Positions 1 through 13,693 of a stretch of 64,000 nt of DNA are shown piece by piece. The notes below the pieces were generated by a model, which had not been told where the DNA came from, did no database searches, and saw only the letters and a program-made list of their open reading frames with translations. The stretch covers positions 61,130,501 through 61,194,500 of the forward strand of contig CM060842.1 of the NCBI GenBank assembly GCA_030762175.1, written 5' to 3'. Each line of letters starts with the position of its first letter. Positions within the stretch are counted from its first letter, which is position 1. This DNA comes from Metallyticus violacea (taxonomy: Eukaryota > Arthropoda > Insecta > Mantodea > Metallyticidae). The translations under genes were made by a program, and so were the position numbers.

Positions 1-760
1 TACAACTGCTTTAAATTTATGTTCGGGAAGTGTCTCGCAATTAAAACTCACATTTCCATTCAAGGATAAAATTGGCATATATACGACTTACATTCAAGTT
101 CCTTGAATAGACGCAATCTATACGTTCACTACCTCAAAAATGCCAAATATGATAAGTAGTGTACCTTTCGTTTGTTTCCAAATGTTCTCAAAAAGCCATT
201 AAATAAAACATCCTTCATTCTTCCTAAAATAATAAATGTTTATTTCTAATCATGAAAGTGCTACTTGAAGGTACATGAATACGATATAAGAGTAACAGAA
301 AGATTGTACCTAGAGGTTATAAAACTTAATTTCCCCAAGCCATACAGTAAGTCATCAACCTTTTGTTAATATTCACTCAGCGGTTTCGATTAGTCGACTT
401 TCTTTTGCGTGTTTACTTAATATCTGTTTCTGGGTTAAAGTTATTAGGTAAACAATGAGTTTAACTAAGCAGATTATGAAATCCAGTCACAATTCCTAGA
501 TCACAAAAATTGTGTTTCGTTTTCTATAGTAGATGCAAAAGTTAATGGCATATGGTCAGCCAATCCCTGCGAGTTGCAGCTTGCAAAACTAAGTGGTGTG
601 TGCAGATGGAGCTCTACCCATCACAGAATACCTCAATGACCAATCATTAAGCTTTTGAGAAGCCGCTACTTCTTCTATACTCGGGACAAGATAACATTTT
701 AAAAATATTGTACTTATTATTCCTACACAACTTTCTAACTTGGCTACAAATACTTCAAAT
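1..760. other. No gene seen
   Basis: AT-rich sequence with frequent stops on both strands. I see no transposon end, tRNA-like box or coding signature here. Confidence 0.6.
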
Positions 761-907
761 CTACTACCACTACCACTACCACTACCACTACTACCACTAC
801 TACTACTACTACTACTACCACTACTACTACCACTACTACTACTACCACTACTACTACTACCACTACTACTACTACCACTACTACTACTCCTACCACTACC
901 ACTACCA
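761..907. repeat. Imperfect (CTA/CCA)n trinucleotide microsatellite
   Basis: About 147 bp of ACT and ACC triplets with a higher-order pattern, in which runs of three or four ACT units are broken by single ACC units. It is open in several frames only because the triplets contain no stop (Ser/Gly-rich on the minus strand, Tyr/His-rich or Leu/Pro-rich on the plus strand). These open frames are repeat artefacts. Confidence 0.93.
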
Positions 908-1180
908 TCCAAAACCACTTGTACTAACTTCTTTTAACACTTTTAAGCACAAACCAACATAGGCACATACTAACACACACTTACCTAAACTTTATCATAA
1001 TGCAGGGCTGAAGGACTGTTAGTTTACACATGTAACTTTAAATTGTTTTATTAAGTTTTCGTTACAGACAGGGCAAATGCACTGAAGCTCGAGTTCCGAG
1101 CCACTCCCGAACGGTAGTGGAGATAGCCGAGAGCAGTGACTTGCACAAATATAGCTCAATAATGCACATGTTAACGCAAA

Positions 1181-1246
1181 GGTTCTATAGCTCAGACGGT
1201 TCGAGCGTCATACTAAAGGTGGTGGTTCGAATCCTCACGTCCTGAA
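1181..1246 (+). repeat. tRNA-like sequence, probable SINE head or tRNA pseudogene
   Basis: The segment has an A-box-like TAGCTCAGACGG and, about 40 nt later, a B-box-like GGTTCGAATCC at tRNA spacing. The acceptor arms do not pair and the T stem has mismatches, so a working tRNA is unlikely. What follows could be the body of a SINE, but no second copy was found in the window. Confidence 0.5.
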
Positions 1247-1270
1247 GCTGCTCTCTCTCTCTTTGTTACG

Positions 1271-1403
1271 GGAGATTTGCCACCATTACAATGAGTTACT
1301 CGCTAACATAGTACCACGCACAAAGCGCCATAAATTGATATTTACGACTTTTTTTTCTGCTGGAATCAAAGGAGAGTTGCCGCCATTACAGTGATTTACC
1401 CGC
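1271..1403. repeat. Two 33-bp direct repeats exactly 100 bp apart
   Basis: Positions 1271-1303 and 1371-1403 match at 28 of 33 bases, sharing the core GCC(A/G)CCATTACA. They lie just downstream of the tRNA-like segment at 1181 and may be an internal duplication in the body of that element. Confidence 0.7.
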
Positions 1404-1525
1404 CCCTATAATTTATATTTACAAAAAGTAGGCAAGCATAGGCCATCAGACCGTAGCTCGCCGCAGCAAACCACTGGGTCCACCGGTTTCTACAATTTAC
1501 CCGAGGTTTGCGTTAAGATTAGTGT

Positions 1526-1803
1526 TTTTTTTTTTTTTTGAATGGTGTTTAACACTGTTTTTACTACTGAGGCACCACAGGCGGTGAACACTGGTGAGAG
1601 ATGAAATGATACATTGGGAAAGGATTTTTAAGGAAGGAAACGTTCCTGGCCTAAGTTTAGGGTACCTCCCCGGCATTTGTCAGTTATGAGGACTGAGGAA
1701 AACCTGGAAAAAATCTGTCAGGGAGGGCGGTCCTGGCGGGATTCGAACCCCAGATTTCCCGCCCACAAGTTCGCGCCTTAATGACCTCGGCCACCCGTGG
1801 CAC
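1526..1803 (-). mobile_element. SINE family S2, near full length
   Basis: Read on the minus strand, it starts with a tRNA-like head (A-box-like GTGGCCGAGGTC, B-box-like GGTTCGAATCCC). The S2 body follows, with TTTTCCAGGTTTTCCTCAGT, CTTAGGCC and GGTGCCTCAGTAGTAAAAAC, and then a poly-A tail (the T run at 1526-1539). The head resembles class II (Leu/Ser) tRNAs. It matches seven other copies in the window. Confidence 0.85.
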
Positions 1804-4800
1804 TGGGTTAGTGTGTGTATATATTAATTAATTGCGAATTCCAGTAAGATAACGCGGGGTAAAAAGTGAATAACTCAGTTTTGTAATGAGGAACAACATA
1901 TTGCACCAAAAAGTTAAGGAGAACAAGCATAGGTTACGTTACGTTTAACAAAAAAATATTACATGCAACATTTACACTCTTACAAGTATTCGTTATCTTC
2001 CGTTCGCGACTGCGGAGCTCGGCTCTCTCAGCTGTCGCTCGGGACTGGAGCAGCAAGTGGTTTTTGTCCTGCCTGTAACGGCAAGTTATTTCTTCTTAAA
2101 TCCTCTTTGCTTAGCTTGCATTTTGTTTACTGCGTGAATCTCAACAACGAATATCTCACTAACTACGGTTCGTACAGAACCTGAGACCTGTACTGCCTGG
2201 CGATCAGAAGGCAAGCGAGAGGAATGTAAACATTTCTACCCTTTCACAATGTTCATACACTATAGTGTCGATAATAAATAACAGAGTTTTCAGATATTGG
2301 ACCATGGTTAAAAGTCGAGCAGTATTTGAGTCTAAGGTACTCATTCATGTGACAGCATAGGTATTACACATACACTCGTAAACAGTTCAAACAACCCCCA
2401 CTTGCCTTCTTCTGGCCAAACATGCTCAGGAGTGATACCCTTTATAATTACATCCCGGCAATTGCATTTTAAATACTTTTATAAATGCTGTTCTCTTATG
2501 TACACCTGACAATACAGCGGTATGGAATATACCATGATTGGACGCAGTCTGAAACATTCTTCGCCTTTACATGCCATTACTTTGCATCTACTTCAGTGAT
2601 GTATCAGAACAATTGGCATTCTGCTGCAAATGTCATCTTTTAAATGCCTTGTTTTGATGTACTTTCTATTTCAGACATATTGGCCGAAGTAAGCTTTTCT
2701 ATTGAGGAAAGAAAAACAAAAAATAAAGTTGCGTTAAACAATAACGATTCAATCAATGCGGGTTTTATCTATCATAACGTGCTTACAAGAATTCAGTTTA
2801 GAAAAGCATAAAATACCTTGTTGATCTGTTTGAAAACGGATCAGGTTGTCGACGGTTATCCAGCTACCAAAACATTCGAATGAAGGTCGTTGCTTACATG
2901 CAGTCTCAACATTATTGAAATTAGGTGGCTCACCGATTTGGCACGTGATTAGTTTACAAAAAGCATTCATAGTTTTGAGAATCTTTCTATTTATTTACAG
3001 AGAAAACCTTATACGTTTTTTAAAAAGCATTAACAGTTTCATTGTCCTTTGCACAGAGCCTGAAGAAAGTTCGTCGTAAAAACGCAGAATGAATTAATTA
3101 CCCAAATTGAACTGTTCGTCTGTTAGAACGCGACCATATTTCTAACTTCTTATTCCGAACACTTTCAGTTTCCGGATTGGAAGTTGAAGGGCGCGGCAAA
3201 TTCCTCACTAAAAACCTCGACTTGTTAATCTCACAAGGCACATTCCGCACCATATATCACCAGTAATTTCCCTACCACAGGAAAACTCATATTGATGTTT
3301 ATAATATAATATTACAACTAGTCAAATATGCCATTTCTGACTCAGTGTAAACAGATTTATATGGTTGATGTTAAGATATTTTACTATTTCATTATGCACG
3401 CTATTCTGAGTATGCATCATATTCAATTAGCACTTAATGTACGGCCTGATGAAAGACAAATTACGCGTTTTACCATTGTCAATATTTGAAAAACCGACAT
3501 GCGTGTGTCGATATCAATTTGGATCTGGAAGTCATGATATAAACTTTAAATGACAATCCACATTGCCGTTGGTTCTGGGCCAAAGCTGCTTTATTTGGCT
3601 CTAATTCAGAAACTTGATCTGAATCAACAATTACAAAACAATGCCTACGTTATGTATGGAGCCAACATGAACATCCCAAACTAAAAGCGTTTGCAGAGAT
3701 CTACATAAGTGAAGAATCAGAATTTTTTCCTAGTCATATCTAAAGTAAAATGGTTTAATAACCTGAATTCCATTCATGTCAAACAAGGAAATATGCTTAA
3801 AGAAAACTCCAGGATATGGCCACGAAAAGTAATTCTGCAGAATGGTACAAGAAGAATTAATAAATTCTAACAGTGGAAAAATAAATATAATTTGTTGAAC
3901 AATAAATAAAAAAGAGAGAACATAAATGCTTTTTTTGAAACTATTATAAAACGATTAAAATACTAACTTCGAAGCGTTGAATGTTTAAATTTCAATTTAT
4001 AAATCTTCAAATATTTGCAATATTTACCACTCAACAAATTATTGACAAACAAATCTTAAGGTACAAGCATATCATAACTTTCCTGCTTAACAAAGAACAA
4101 CACACTTTAATGCAGGGCTTTTATTCCTTGGCTTACAAATGTTCCTCGCCCAGTGAACTTTATAGCTACAGAATTTAAGTTAATATAACTCGTTAAAAAT
4201 TACAATAAAATATTTTAAAAATACATTCTTCTGGTCACTGGATATAGGTTATGAAGAAGGCCACGTGCCTAACAAATTAGAATTAAAGATCCGAAAGTGT
4301 ATGCATCCCACCCAAACCGGGCTCCTTGCAGTGTACGCGCGTAAGAGAAACGAAGTAAAATGAAATCACCTCTACCTGGTTTCACCAACTTTCGATTTGC
4401 TTGAGTCAGTAACCAACCTGCTCATCACACCATGCTGATGCAGCTTCATAATGAAAGAGGAAGAAGAATCGAAATTAAGGAGTAAGCGCAATAGCGGCCC
4501 AGGGTCAACGCCAATTCAAAAATGCAAATGAATGCGAGACATTTAATTAATTCGTGTTTTACGACAGTCTTTGTGGAAAGTTATGCAATTTCGAACCGAC
4601 AATGATTAGAACGAGTGGCAATAGAGGTCGTTACAAAACTAGTACAAAGATTATGAACGTTTCTAAACAATTGTTTTCTTTATTATTATGGTGATATTTT
4701 AATCTGAAAACTAAACCTCAAGGTCATAAGATAAAGGCTAAGATTTAGATTGTTGTCCACAAATAGAAGAATACGCAGCAAAGTTTCGTGCAGTTACCTC

Positions 4801-7800
4801 GAAGATTGTAGAAGTTATGAAGTAAACATTTTTTAAAAAATGGGCGACAAACTTACTGATTGATTTAATGACAATTGCTGTCCTCTAAAATGCAGTTTTC
4901 GGTTTTATTTTCAGTAAAATTTTGCTTAATTGATCATTTTTATATTCAGGTTTTTGCTTTCAATGTTGCGCTTTTTAACCCATATTTCAAAATAAAAAGA
5001 TAATAATAATCATTTTCACCAGATACTTTCACTTTTAAAATCAACAACAGACACGAACATTTACTACCATTTGCAATACGTCTACCTTATCACACGGCTA
5101 ACAGGTTTGTAATATTACTAGAATGAAACAAATTCACCTTAGCATGAAATTTTAACTAACTTAAAATGATTCACTTAAAAAGTTCTCAAGTAGGGAAAAA
5201 GACGTGGATGAATTTGATTAAAGGTTCAACTGAATTTGCACCCTAAAATGTTTTAATGCATAATTAGCCCGAATGTGTAAATAAAATATGTCCATTCACA
5301 GACATGAAACTGAAAGCACGTTTCAAATTAACATACAAGGAAAAAAATATTTTAGACCTTCTTTAAGAAATCAGAAAAAAAATGTTTTTCAACTGCAACT
5401 GATTTATTATAAAGCAGCCATATCTAAGTCTGGGCAAAGTGGGAAGGAAAATGCTAACCATTTCCTTCTCCTACTGAATGTAACATTTTGTAAGGTTTAT
5501 TTATTTCACGTGAAGGTTTATATCTGTGCAGAATTGTCTATAGAATCCTCTTTGGCCGGAGTTTGTGTTCCGTCACTTTAGTACTCGGGAGTGTGTTTAC
5601 ACAGTGACTCTGTCGGTATGTATAAATCATAAATACGAGTATATTATGTATACTTGGACAACGGACAATATATGCTAAGCCACTATACACTATGCAAATA
5701 ATGACCTTCACATGACAGTCGACTGTTGAATCCTAACTAGCACGAATGGTCGATACCTGTATGGCTCAACCATAGAGATTCCGCAATTAGTTTGCTTTAT
5801 GCTTATGTTGACTATTCTTAAAGCGTAAGCTGCAAATATATCTCAGTTATAACTAGGGCTCAGATTCTTAAGTAAATACATATTTTATTTTCACTGTAAA
5901 AGGAACTCGCAAACAAGTTTAAAAGTTTGCAGGTGATAAACTCAGCTAATATTTTAAAATTTATACCACATAAAATATTTATTTATTTAAAAATTTAAAC
6001 GCACAAAATTTCGTTTTTAACAAAAACAAACTATTATTGCAGGAACAGAATTATCCTTTCATGTGGATGGTTCAGCGTATGCACAAGACATGTAACACAG
6101 AGCAGTAACGTTGATATAAACATCCTATTTGAAGTGTGCTCCATCTATCATGGGCTGCTCTGCTTAAACATTGAGGACACTGGAAGGAGTTCTGTATACA
6201 TAATCTCTTTATCCTGAGTCTTTCAAAGAGCGTGTATGCACTCAAAATGCGATGGTGCGAACGAGCAGTTTGAAATGACTGTATTTCAGAGCTTGGCTTA
6301 ATGACAATTCAAACTCGCTCTTGTTTCGCTATGTCCCCATTTAGAGAAAGCGTCTATGAACCTGGTGCTAGTCCTATGTTAACATAAACATCGTCTTTAC
6401 TTAGGTGTAAGATCTGCAGTTTGACACCGTTGGCGCATATCAAACATGTGATGCAACAGAATGGTGAGATAACCGTTGTATTGTCACAGTGTTTCAACTT
6501 TGAACTGAGATCACTAAGCTGCAATTAATTTTTGATGTTGTGAGGCGGTAGTTTTCAGTTATCTTTCTTTAGTTTGTTTTGCGATGCCTAATGCAAAATC
6601 AACTACAAGTTAGTAGCATGTTACAGAATTCAAGAACAGTTTTAGTTCTTCAATGTTAAGTGACACTGTGTATTAAAAAAAAACGACGTATATCTCACAT
6701 ATTTGGTTTTTCTCTGCTGTGTGACTGAAAAACTTGAAACGGGAGGAATCCTTCTGTCAGAAGCATACAGCGTGTTCTGGATGTAGAGAAAAGGCTTATA
6801 GCTTTTGTTGAATGTTCAGCACAATTGGGGAAGAAAGGAGGAAACAAAAACACACAAAGAAAAAATAACAGTGTTTGAAAAAAAGTAATGAATTTCACAC
6901 TATGTGTAACATTTCAAATCTGTTGAACGGCTTTAAAAAAAAATTGCTGAAAGTGTGAGTGACATTTCAGGTATCCGCATAATCGTTGGATTATCATTTG
7001 GATAACTTGAAGATGCTCATTCTGCACTGCAATTCGTTGGGGAAGGTAGATTAGTACTGCATATTGTTTGTATTGGCATAAAGAATTCAAAATTATATAA
7101 ACATTTTTGCGTTTTTTTTTTCAAGTACTTTAGAAAAAAATAGTTTCCAGGATTTTAGCATCTAAAAATCGAAGTCCTAGCTACAACTTTCTCAAAGAGA
7201 AAATGGTAAAGGCAGCGAATTAAGTAGTGTATTGGATATTTATGATACTTCGAGGGGGGGAGGGGAGTCTGATGTTTTTGCATTTATACCGAAATTTTAT
7301 TTTCTTACTTTAGAAACACATTACTGCAATGATTTTATTTTACCATTTATTGATTCTGTTTGGCAGACAATTATATACCTAGAGGTTTAGATTCATCTAA
7401 TTTATCTTTCTAATATAAAAATCGAAGCTCAAAAATTTACAAAGTAATAGTTGCATTCACTGAAACATTATTTGATGCTGCATCCGGCAAGTACGAATGA
7501 AAAATGGGAGGAAAAAAAAAAACCAATGCAGAAGTGCACTGTTTGTGACTTTGACCGCATTACAAATGTAAATTGTATATGGAAGCGTTACATGTATAAA
7601 TACATATTAAAATAAATAAAAATAAATGCATTTTAAGATTTATTTTATAAAAATGTATATTTCATTATAGCTGTAACAAAGTGGAAACCAATGAAATAAT
7701 TAAAAAATTGGAATTAGCGATCTTGGCACAAATTACAATTGAAAGTATGAAAACCAGGCTTTTCCCTTAAGTCCCTCTGAATATATATATATAAAAGTTC

Positions 7801-9584
7801 CTCTGTCTCTAACCATATCTTCACTTCTCGCACGCAGCACTAGAATTTGTGTTGATAAATATTACTCATCTCACAGTAGGTTGGCCATAGAAAAGAAACT
7901 AGGAATAAAACGAGCTAAACATTCCGCCCATGGAGAAAAAATGACAAAGCACCAGTAATTCCTTAATTAAAAGCGAAAATATTACCAACATTGGAATTTG
8001 TTTGCTCATTTGGCCGCTGGTTTACATTCTCAATGTACGTATACATTTCTGTGCTTTCATTAGCGTTATGTCTTCCGTTTCGATGCTCTTGAGAACGTTA
8101 GCAGTAAACGCCCTCGAGCAAGAGAAGCTATTTTCTGACTGTGACCCCTAAGTCATTACGCTGGCAAAAATGTTAACAACTCCGGAGTTTCTGCTTCTAC
8201 GCCAGCACCGCAATGATGGAGCAAATGACATTAGCAGATGCTACAGCACAGGGGAGAATATTCGCCGCAGGCAAGTGTGTTCCCGACACACAAAAGGATA
8301 TCCACCTGTAACCTATAAGCGGGGAAGCCCTCGCATTGAAACCTCTATTGATTTTGCTATCCCTACATTCATGTGTCCTTCGCAAGAAATGACAGGAACG
8401 GTTTGGCGATTGTGACACGAGAAATGTCCTTGATTTTATGACAGAGAGCTGTCATACCAGGCCTGACGTGGAAAGTACATTAAATATACATATTATAGGA
8501 CAGTTCAAGGCATTTACTACGTACTATAAGGTTGACTACTTGCTATAGTAATCCAATTGTGACTTAAATTTTGGCATGGAATGTACCTGGAGGAACGCAG
8601 AGGAATTTAGCGCATGTTCTTAATCGGGTGACGATGAAATGATTGGAATTTGGTAAGAATATCTTGAGATACTTCAGATGACAATGTTTATTTCCAGCGG
8701 CGAGTGGAGACTTTCAAGAATCTCTTGAGAAACCAAGGGATCTCAAGGCATATCTGTACTTTGAATACTGATTAATGCTTACTAAAATGTAAGCAAAAAC
8801 ATATTAATGTGTATCTAAATTCGAAACCAAGTCCATGATGATTTAAGGGTAGTGGAATGTAAGACAAGAAAAATATTCCCAAAATATGGAAGGGAACAGT
8901 ATGGAGCGTGAGGCTTCAAAAGTTTTCGTTCTGAATGTTAATTCCTTTATACTTCCTCTCTTCGCTGGAGAGCCTCCTTTAGAAGATTCTGATTTGTGTT
9001 GCACCCAAAAATGTCAACGTACTTTCATATTGCTTAATGCGTTTTTATGTATAAAAGAAAACAACAACAGCAAAGACATACTGCACTTGATATTTGAATT
9101 TGGGGTTTTTATCTGTAGGGGATTTGTTTGCAGACACATTTAAGAGAAGAAGCAGCATCTCTCCTATAAGATCTATCACATATGTGTATGTACCACCGGA
9201 GATGCCACTCCTTGTCACGTGCGTTCCAAGGAAAGCCTCCAGTTTTACACATTACGTTACATAGCTGAATAACATATTTTAAAGTACTGTTAGACAATTA
9301 TAGTGAAATTATTGCAAGTCATATATATTAAATATGGGAAAAGTTTCCCTTGTTTCAATATTAAACAACTTTTCATTGAAGTAATATCCCCATGCAGACA
9401 CACTCCAACAGCGTTAACCAGTTATTTGGCCACAGTATAAAAATGTTTCTCTCTACTATGTTCTGATTAATAGTAAACTATAACTAAATGGCAGACTAGC
9501 GAATTTTCGTGGGAATTCGTGAAGTAATTGCATTATTTTGTTTCCTATTAATGAATATAAAGAAAATGAACACTATGCAAAATT
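1804..9584. other. Long gene-free stretch
   Basis: Almost 7.8 kb of AT-rich sequence. The longest open frame is 97 codons (5288-5581), with no recognisable domain. There are homopolymers, a G8 run near 7253 and a short (AT)n at about 7783. No transposase motif, tRNA-like box pair or paired terminal repeat was recognised. Anciently decayed repeats may be present but cannot be identified by eye. Confidence 0.55.
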
Positions 9585-9725
9585 TGGGAGGGGGGGTGTT
9601 GAAATGTTAATTCAAAGATGCGAGAAGCGTATTGCAATAAAGTGTAACTGCTTTGCAAAGTGAAATATAGTTTTTGTCTTTATCATAGAAAATGGTTAGG
9701 CTGGATATTTATGAACCTACTCTCG
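9585..9725 (+). mobile_element. 3'-terminal fragment of a mariner relic (same family as 39441-40678)
   Basis: This segment matches the end of the element at 39441-40678 almost base for base. It shares TTGAAATGTTAATTCAAAGA, the coding end (a decayed IQRxEKxIAI...), GTGAAATATAGTTTT and the terminal sequence around AAAATGGTTAGGC. It ends in CTCG followed by TA, as expected at a mariner terminus. No 5' part lies upstream, so it is a truncated copy. Confidence 0.8.
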
Positions 9726-10885
9726 TAAATAAGTGAAAAGAATGATTTGACAGACAAGCTAAGAAAAGACACGAGTATTATCGTGGTTTATTGATAGCCG
9801 TCCTTAAAATGAGAAAGGCGAGCCCCAGCCTACGCAGTTTAGCGTTGAAAGATGCGCGCTTAGTAGAGAAATATGAGTATGATGGTACTTATGTTTTCGG
9901 CTTATCTATTTGAAAGTTCCCTTCGGAATTTCTTTTTTCAATTAGGTTCTAATTTACTTTACCTAGTTAAAAGCACACTAATGCTTTTTGGACCTCCGGG
10001 AGTCCACGAATTACTTAGTTAGAGAAATGCTTTTATGCTCATAGCTGTAGGTGATCTTGCATTTAACATTGTTTAACTATCATTAAAGCTGCATAGATTA
10101 GTTTATAACGCTCTCATTAATCTGAGACGTTTTGTGTCGTATGGAAACTGTTTGCTTTCAAGAGTACCGTGTTAGTAACCTTGAACAGTCAGCAATGAAG
10201 AACAAAACGTCTAGGCATCTCAAGTGTCTGAGAACCTGTGTTACTTTAGACGCCATCAGAGTCGCAGATATTATTTCTGAAGATCCCAGGAGGAAAACCA
10301 AAAGGAATTTGAAGTCAACATAAGTGGAATGTCCATTACTAGAACTAATTGCTACCAAATTGGATAAAAAATCTTTACTTCCCTAATACATTTTCTTTTT
10401 TCTCGAATCACTCTAAGAGTCAAGTTTAGACGGAAACTGTCAACATTTTTTCTTCCCCCCTCCCCCCGTTTGACATCAGGGACAGTGGATTTTACTACGT
10501 TGTACGACCCACTACTTCTCCTACAGATTTAAATGCTATCTATTGTTAACACATTACGACTTTGTTGAATCGAATATCTCATGCCTCATAATGTATTTAA
10601 CACAGAACATAACACGACTCTTCAACTAAGTTTTTCAAACTGAACAATTTGTTCGCGTTAATCGAAGTCATGTGCTGGACAAAGAGCAATACTTCATTAG
10701 ACGTGTGAGAAATGCAGTCACTTAAACCTGATACACAACTTGATATGAGATAGAAGTAGCTAATAGAGAAAATGATTTATAGTATGTAGGTTTAAATGAA
10801 GTCTTGCACTATATTACGTGAGGTCGGACATTTGACGCTTCGACATTCAATTGTATAAACAATGAATGAGGGAAAATCTATAACA
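9726..10885. other. No gene seen
   Basis: AT-rich intergenic sequence with a C-rich patch at about 10455-10467. Open frames at 10132-10358 overlap on opposite strands and match no family I know. Confidence 0.55.
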
Positions 10886-10960
10886 CAGCAGAACCACGAT
10901 TATCCATATTAATATTGAGGGGAGGCGCGGTTAATCGAAAAATTTGGATAATCCATTCAA
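10886..10960 (+). mobile_element. Possible pogo/Tigger-type transposon terminus
   Basis: CAGCAGAACCACGATTATCC, followed by a G-rich patch and then GGTTAATCGAAAAATTTGG, resembles the terminal pattern of pogo/Tigger-type elements (CAGTNGA-CCTCGATTATCCG). The opposite end was not found. This rests on pattern resemblance only. Confidence 0.4.
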
Positions 10961-12539
10961 TTAGCTTTTATATCCGTCTTTTTTTTTTTTCCCCTCAATT
11001 TTACTACCAACAATTGCATAATGATCTCTGTTGATTTAACGATGTCCTACAATGTTGTGATATGGTACCAAATTCATTAGTTACGTTCACCACCATTTCA
11101 CCATTATTAAGCCTTGCTATAATTTTCACTTTAATTTTTTATTAGATATAAAAAGTATATCACAACACTTTTACGTTTTCTGTGTGTGTCTGTGTGTCTG
11201 TCTACAGTGTAGACAGTGGACAATACCACAGTAAGTAAAAAGTAAAAAAGTAAGTAAGTAAAAAAGGCTTACAAGATTCAACGTTACTGCATTACGAATG
11301 TCAAAAGTGTTAAAAGAAGGGGGTCGTATTAAGAGTACATGCTTTCCTAATATACCGTTATGCAGTAGTCTCGAACAAGGCCCATAATACAGATATAATT
11401 TTAGCGGAGATTTCATGATTAATATTAATAAGAAGGAAGACGTGAGTTTATTATATCACGTATGAATCATCGCATCTCGCCAAACTGAGTCACAGTTAAG
11501 TGCAACACCTTACAATCTACTTTGGAAATATTTACTTTGATAATCGGTTTGAAAAAGGAGCATTATAATTGTAACCATTGTTTCCTTAAATCAGACACTT
11601 TATGGTACGTAGCTTTCCATTTTTTAAATTTTTTTAAAACTTGTTTTGAATGTTATAAAATTTATGACCTTTTCCCCACAATAATACAACGACCGGTTAA
11701 TCAGCTAACTGAGATGGGGATAAACGAGTTTCTACATCGTGTTAGGCGGGAAGGGTTTGGAGTTTGGTACAGTGAGCAGTTTAAAAGTACCCATGCATCG
11801 TTCAGCCAGCCATCGATTAGACCCCGCGTTGCAGCCGGCATTTTCTTGGGTTGACGGCAGACGTTTAAGCCTTCACCATTTTAAAATTTAGGTACAACAT
11901 ATTAAATAGTAGTGTTTGGTACTATCCCTCCCCACAGTAAGAGCTAGAAATGTTGCCTATATCTTCTTAGGAAATTATAGAATGTTGGTTTTAACTTCCC
12001 CCAGGTGTGAGGTTAGTTGGATGTACTTACTCTATTTATCAATTTTCCCAAAGATAAAACTCACATCGTAAGATTTGGGGAACGAGGAGAGCTATCTCAC
12101 CATTGCACAACAGTATTGCAGTATTTAATGAAAAATCTCACTGCTCAATACAACTGCCCGACTATGTCGAAATCTCGCTCGTAGTTGACTGGAAGAGAGA
12201 ATGGCACCGCGCGTGCCGCCTGATGAATCTCAGTGATTGCAGAGGCAGGTTGTTTTAAGCTGCGGGAATTTTAAATTGCTCTCACTGTAGTTCTAACCAG
12301 TGTCGAGGCGTGTAGTGCCGAAAGCGAGTAAATGAAACTGGAGAAGCTGTGACTTGAGGCAAACATGTACGTCAGTACCATGACGGGTTGCAGTGAGCTA
12401 CCATATCGGACATTTATAAGATGGGCCAAGGCGTTTCTTGCAACCCGGGAAAAATCAGCAAATTGAACCTACCAACGTTTTCTCCAGCGTCATCTGCGAC
12501 CAATGATGCGCCACAAACATTCTCACTTTCTAAGGGATA
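10961..12539. other. No gene seen
   Basis: Holds short GT/GTAA simple repeats (about 11180-11265). A 110-codon open frame at 11522-11854 has no recognised domain and strongly skewed composition. I do not call it a gene. Confidence 0.5.
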
Positions 12540-12790
12540 CACTATCTTGCATTTTGCATCACATGGTAGTTGTGGTGATCAGTTGTTGGCCAGGTTGTTT
12601 TAGGAGGTCTTGGAACACCTACAATACTCGCCAGACATGAGCCTGTGCAATTTCGACCTCTTTCCTAGTTGAAAGAACCCCTCAGAGGTCACAGGTTTCC
12701 AGATATTCCCTCCTCGCCAACTGCATTCCACAGTACAGGACAATGCAAGAGATTATATAGAAGACCTGCAACATTATGTCACTGTAAGTT
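12540..12790 (+). pseudogene. Mariner-like transposase relic (central to C-terminal part)
   Basis: One frame reads LLARLF, a stop, then EVLEHLQYSPDMSLCNFDLF, with the catalytic-block signature YSPDMSPCDFDLFP expected of one mariner-type group. After another stop it continues KEPLRGHRFPDIPS, which matches the KEPLRGxRF stretch that follows. Stops at 12601 and after FPS, and loss of the preceding HDNARPH motif (only an HGS-like remnant remains), show that it is dead. Terminal repeats were not located. Confidence 0.7.
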
Positions 12791-13693
12791 CAAATATAAT
12801 AACTATGTTGCCATTGCTTTATTTAGAGTCTACCTATTCAACCTGTCATAAAACACAGACAAAACGTAAATACAAAATGTTTCCTGGTCGAAATTATTAC
12901 ATAAATTGAATGTGTTTAACTTACAGTTTCTCTAAATATTTACTTTAACCTATTTGTGTGAATAAAACTAAATTTGGCATTACCGAGTTAAGGAAAAAGT
13001 GTGTTTGTTGTTAGACAACCTTTGTATATACCACATGCTATTTACATAAATTAATATTGTCACCATCTCGAATGCCTTCACGGGGTCAAGGCGTGAGGGG
13101 TTTTCACCTGTTCATACACACTTTGTAAAGTAAATAAATTACGTTGAGATTTATAACCCTTTTCTTTAAGGCTTAAAAATATATAAAACATTTTCAAACT
13201 CATTTTTCGCCCTTGTGAGTTCTGTACACAGCCGCCCTTGTTCTATTTACCTGCGAGAAACTTTCGATGATGCCTTGGGCCGATATGCAACAGCTGGATT
13301 GCAATCGTAAACACGTCCGCAGAAATCTCTGTGGAGTAAAGGAAGAAAGAAAACCCTGCACAAGTTTCCTACATTGGCATGTGAATCTTCTCTCCGCAAG
13401 TTGCCAGGAAGATTGAATTTTGTGCCTGAATACTCTTTAATCATGGGACAGCTACAGGACACAAGGAATATTCTGTCCTGCTAAGGTCCCCAGACTGTAG
13501 CTGGACTGCTCGTCAAACAGAGTTATGAACTGCTTGTTCCAGAACTTCATGCCAGTGCAGCCTTTACGAAAGAAAGGTATATATTTATTCTGTGCGCTTA
13601 CGTCCTTTCCTCTTCATCATCATTTACGTAAATTGCCACTTACTTTATCTTTCAATTTAGTAGCTATCCTTTCCAATCCGAAGGACGAACGAA
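12791..13693. other. No gene seen
   Basis: Intergenic. The only open frames, at 13247-13462 and 13525-13707, lack recognisable domains. Confidence 0.5.

Noticed and set aside
589..962. Overlapping open frames rich in Ser/Gly, Tyr/His or Leu/Pro
   Set aside because: They are translations of the (CTA/CCA)n microsatellite in different frames. No unique coding sequence supports them.
8170..8418. Overlapping open frames on both strands, possibly an exon
   Set aside because: Mirror-image open frames of this size are common where stops are locally scarce. No domain or splice signals support an exon.
11522..11854. 110-codon plus-strand open frame
   Set aside because: It is one of the longer frames but shows no domain, no homologous second copy and an AT-driven composition.
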